Shown: piece by piece, positions 61,994 through 64,000 of the stretch
How positions within the stretch are numbered: position 1 is the stretch's first letter
Layout: each line of letters opens with the position of its first letter
DNA from: Streptomyces lienomycini
GTDB taxonomy: Bacteria; Actinomycetota; Actinomycetes; Streptomycetales; Streptomycetaceae
Reading direction: 5' to 3'
DNA: 64,000 nucleotides
NCBI RefSeq assembly: GCF_027947595.1
Contig: NZ_CP116257.1
Coordinates: forward strand, 248,001 to 312,000
Translations under genes and position numbers: made by a program
Notes under the pieces: model-generated
The model's database searches: none
The model's input: the letters and a program-made list of their open reading frames with translations, nothing else
Told to the model about the DNA's origin: nothing

Positions 61994-63430
61994 TCAGGCG
62001 CCCGGCTCGGGCAGTTCGGGTCGGCCGGTCGCCAGGCGTGCCCCGATGTCCCGCAGTCCCGCTAGGTCGTGCACGTCGCCGGGCAGCGCGGCCACCTCGG
62101 TGACCGCCACCTCGGGATGACGCGCGGTGAAGCGGTCGCGCGTGCGCTGCTCGCGGGCGAGCAGGTGCATGCGCTCCGCGTGCAGCCTCAGCAGACCGGC
62201 GGCGAGCCCGTCGACGGACCGCTCGGACGCGTCGGCCGGTGCGTCGCCCGCGGTGTCGCTGCCGTCGGCGGCGGTGTCCTCGGTGGTGGTGTCGGCGGCG
62301 TCGCCCGCCGTGTCGGGGGCCTCGGGGGAGGCGTCGGGGTCCGGGCCGCCGGAAGCGGAGCCCGTGGGTTCTGAACTGCCGTACGTGTCGGGAGAGTTGC
62401 CGGGATCGTTACGAACTCCAGCTTTCCCGCCGTCCTGATCCACAATGCGGGCGTCCTCAAGATTTTCCGCGGCGGCGAGCGCACGCTCGGCCGACAGCCG
62501 GTCGGCGCCGCTGCCGTGCACCCGGTTGAGCACCAGACCGGCGAGCGGCATGTCCTCGGCCGCCAGCCGCTGCACGAAGTAGGCGGCCTCGCGCAGTGCG
62601 TCCCGCTCCGGGGCCGCGACCACCAGGAACGCCGTCCCGGGCGCCTGGAGCAGCTTGTACGTCGCGTCCGCGCGCGTACGGAAGCCGCCGAACATCGAGT
62701 CCATCGCGGCCACGAAGGTCTGCACGTCCTTGAGGAACTGCCCGCCCAGAACCTTGCCCAGGACGCCGGTCATCATCGACATGCCGACGTTCAGGAACTT
62801 CATGCCGGCCCGGCCGCCGACCTTCGCCGGGGCCAGCAGGACGCGGATCAGCTTGCCGTCCAGGAAGGAACCGAGGCGCTTGGGGGCGTCCAGGAAGTCC
62901 AGCGCCGAGCGGGAGGGCGGCGTGTCGACGACGATGAGGTCCCACTCGTCCTTCGCCCTCAGCTGCCCCAGCTTCTCCATCGCCATGTACTCCTGCGTGC
63001 CCGCGAAGCCCGCCGAGAGCGACTGGTAGAACGGGTTGCCCAGGATCGCCGCCGCCCGTTCGGGGTCCGCGTGGGACTCGACGATCTCGTCGAAGGTCCG
63101 CTTCATGTCCAGCATCATGGCGTGCAGCTCACCGCCCGCGGCGTCGTCGACGCCCTTCACGCGGCGCGGGGTGTTGTCGAGCGAGTCGATGCCCATGGAC
63201 TGCGCGAGGCGCCGGGCCGGGTCGATGGTGAGGACGACGACCTTGCGGCCGCGTTCGGCCGCGCGCAGGCCCAGGGCCGCCGCCGTGGTCGTCTTGCCGA
63301 CCCCGCCCGAACCGCAGCAGACCACGATGCGGTTCCCCGGGTCCTCCAGCAGACCGTCGACGTCGAGCACGCGCGCGGGGGTCAGGCGCCGCGCGCCCTC
63401 CTGCCGGCGGGCCGGGTCGTCCGGACTCAT
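61994..63430 (-). CDS. ArsA-family anion-transporting ATPase
   Basis: 478 residues. P-loop GSGGVGKTTTAAALGL, switch I VVVLTIDPARRLAQSMGIDS, Walker B DEWDLIVVDTPPSRSALDFL and the signature LVVAAPERDALREAAYFV. A disordered acidic insertion of about 80 residues (around 340-415, with DASPEAPDTAGDAADTTTED) lies before the final helices. It overlaps the next ArsA gene by 4 nt, so the pair may form a heterodimer. No arsB-type pump is nearby; actinobacterial members have unknown cargo. Confidence 0.94.
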   Translation of the reverse strand: MSPDDPARRQEGARRLTPARVLDVDGLLEDPGNRIVVCCGSGGVGKTTTAAALGLRAAERGRKVVVLTIDPARRLAQSMGIDSLDNTPRRVKGVDDAAGGELHAMMLDMKRTFDEIVESHADPERAAAILGNPFYQSLSAGFAGTQEYMAMEKLGQLRAKDEWDLIVVDTPPSRSALDFLDAPKRLGSFLDGKLIRVLLAPAKVGGRAGMKFLNVGMSMMTGVLGKVLGGQFLKDVQTFVAAMDSMFGGFRTRADATYKLLQAPGTAFLVVAAPERDALREAAYFVQRLAAEDMPLAGLVLNRVHGSGADRLSAERALAAAENLEDARIVDQDGGKAGVRNDPGNSPDTYGSSEPTGSASGGPDPDASPEAPDTAGDAADTTTEDTAADGSDTAGDAPADASERSVDGLAAGLLRLHAERMHLLAREQRTRDRFTARHPEVAVTEVAALPGDVHDLAGLRDIGARLATGRPELPEPGA

Positions 63431-64000
63431 GCGATCCCCTGCTTCCGCAGCTCGGTGGCCAGTTCGTACAGGCCCGCCAGGTCCATGCCCTCCGCGAGCA
63501 GCGGCAGTTCGTGCGTCGGCAGGTCCAGGCCGGCCAGGACCGTGCGCTGCTCCTGCTCCAGCGCGAACCGCTCGGCGTACTCCCCGGCCTGCGCGAGGAG
63601 CGGGTCCACCAGCCGCTCGGCGTGCCCGCCCCGCCGCGCCCCGCCGAGCCCGGCCCCGGACAGGGAACGGGCGAGTGCCGCGTGCGGAGTGCTCCGTACG
63701 AGTTCCAGGCCGGTCTCGTCCAGCACCTGGGGCCGGACCATGTTGACGACGACCCTGCCCACCGGGAGCCGCGCCGCCCGCAGCTCGGCGATGCCGTCCG
63801 CGGTCTCCTGGACCGGCATCTCCTCCAGCAGCGTCACCATGTGCACGGCGGTCTCCCGCGACTTCAGCACCCGCATCACGGCCTGCGCCTGATTGTGTAT
63901 GGGGCCGACCTTCGCGAGTCCCGCCACCTCGTCGTTGACGTTGAGGAAGCGCGTGATGCGGCCGGTCGGCGGGGCGTCCATGACGACGTAGTCGTACACG
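63427..64000 (-). CDS. ArsA-family ATPase, 3' part (cut by window edge)
   Basis: The N-terminal P-loop lies outside the window; 190 residues remain. Walker B-like DYVVMDAPPTGRITRFLNVN, then METAVHMVTLLEEMP-type region (ETAVHMVTLLEEMPVQETAD) and RVVVNMVRPQVLDETG. It is the upstream gene of the ArsA pair, overlapping the next by ATGA. Reading is open to base 64000. Confidence 0.93.
   Translation of the reverse strand, partial: VYDYVVMDAPPTGRITRFLNVNDEVAGLAKVGPIHNQAQAVMRVLKSRETAVHMVTLLEEMPVQETADGIAELRAARLPVGRVVVNMVRPQVLDETGLELVRSTPHAALARSLSGAGLGGARRGGHAERLVDPLLAQAGEYAERFALEQEQRTVLAGLDLPTHELPLLAEGMDLAGLYELATELRKQGIA

Overview
The window is very GC-rich, with codon usage and gene families typical of a Streptomyces chromosome: WhiB-like WblA, two whiJ/abaA-type modules, DUF397, DUF3040, DUF5063, DUF3515 and DUF5753 proteins. 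From memory, the order purA ... ybaB-recR ... ask-asd ... penicillin-binding protein-wblA-arsA pair matches the core of the S. coelicolor chromosome around SCO3577 to SCO3640. That correspondence was not checked against a database. The window opens inside a histidine kinase gene and closes inside an ArsA-family ATPase gene.

Left part (1-11.5 kb): two side-by-side paralogous NarL/DesK-type two-component systems; a whiJ-type module (ATP-binding protein divergent from an XRE/DUF5753 regulator and two tandemly duplicated DUF397 genes); a CYP107-like cytochrome P450; a small membrane protein; a cupin; an ABC exporter divergent from a MarR/GbsR-like regulator; and a diacylglycerol-kinase-like protein.

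Middle (11.6-32.5 kb), mostly core metabolism: purA with a structured leader, a DUF3515 protein, a GntR regulator with a class III aminotransferase, a membrane Ser/Thr kinase, a SLATT-like membrane protein, ybaB-recR-DUF5063, a LysR-MFS-GNAT block with a clear operator, ask (with the nested beta-subunit start) and asd, a sigma factor with a membrane-anchored putative anti-sigma partner, SURF1 and an S9 peptidase.

The 32.7-47 kb segment looks like an accessory envelope and ion-homeostasis island. It holds an ArsR regulator overlapping an MgtA-like P-type ATPase, an LCP cell-wall ligase, TatA-like and TatB-like genes each preceded by a TTGCGCAA-centred operator, a frameshifted double-RCK membrane protein, a PucR regulator, a zinc-ribbon protein, a short Cro-type regulator, DUF3040, a CPA1 antiporter with a C-terminal RCK_C domain, and a KefB-type antiporter facing its KhtT-like regulatory subunit.

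Next (47-56 kb) come an ArsR-like regulator divergent from a hydrolase, a CPBP protease, an MBL hydrolase, a DUF433-PIN toxin-antitoxin pair, a winged-helix zinc-finger protein, a second whiJ-type module and orphan small genes, ending at a tRNA-Pro(CGG). The right end (56-64 kb) is core again: a Pr6Pr membrane protein, a metallophosphoesterase, YqeY, a bifunctional penicillin-binding protein, wblA and two ArsA-like ATPases.

The most unusual signals are the shared operator at the two Tat-like genes inside the ion island, the broken double-RCK gene, the fossilised duplication in the first whiJ module, and the readthrough overlap in the second.
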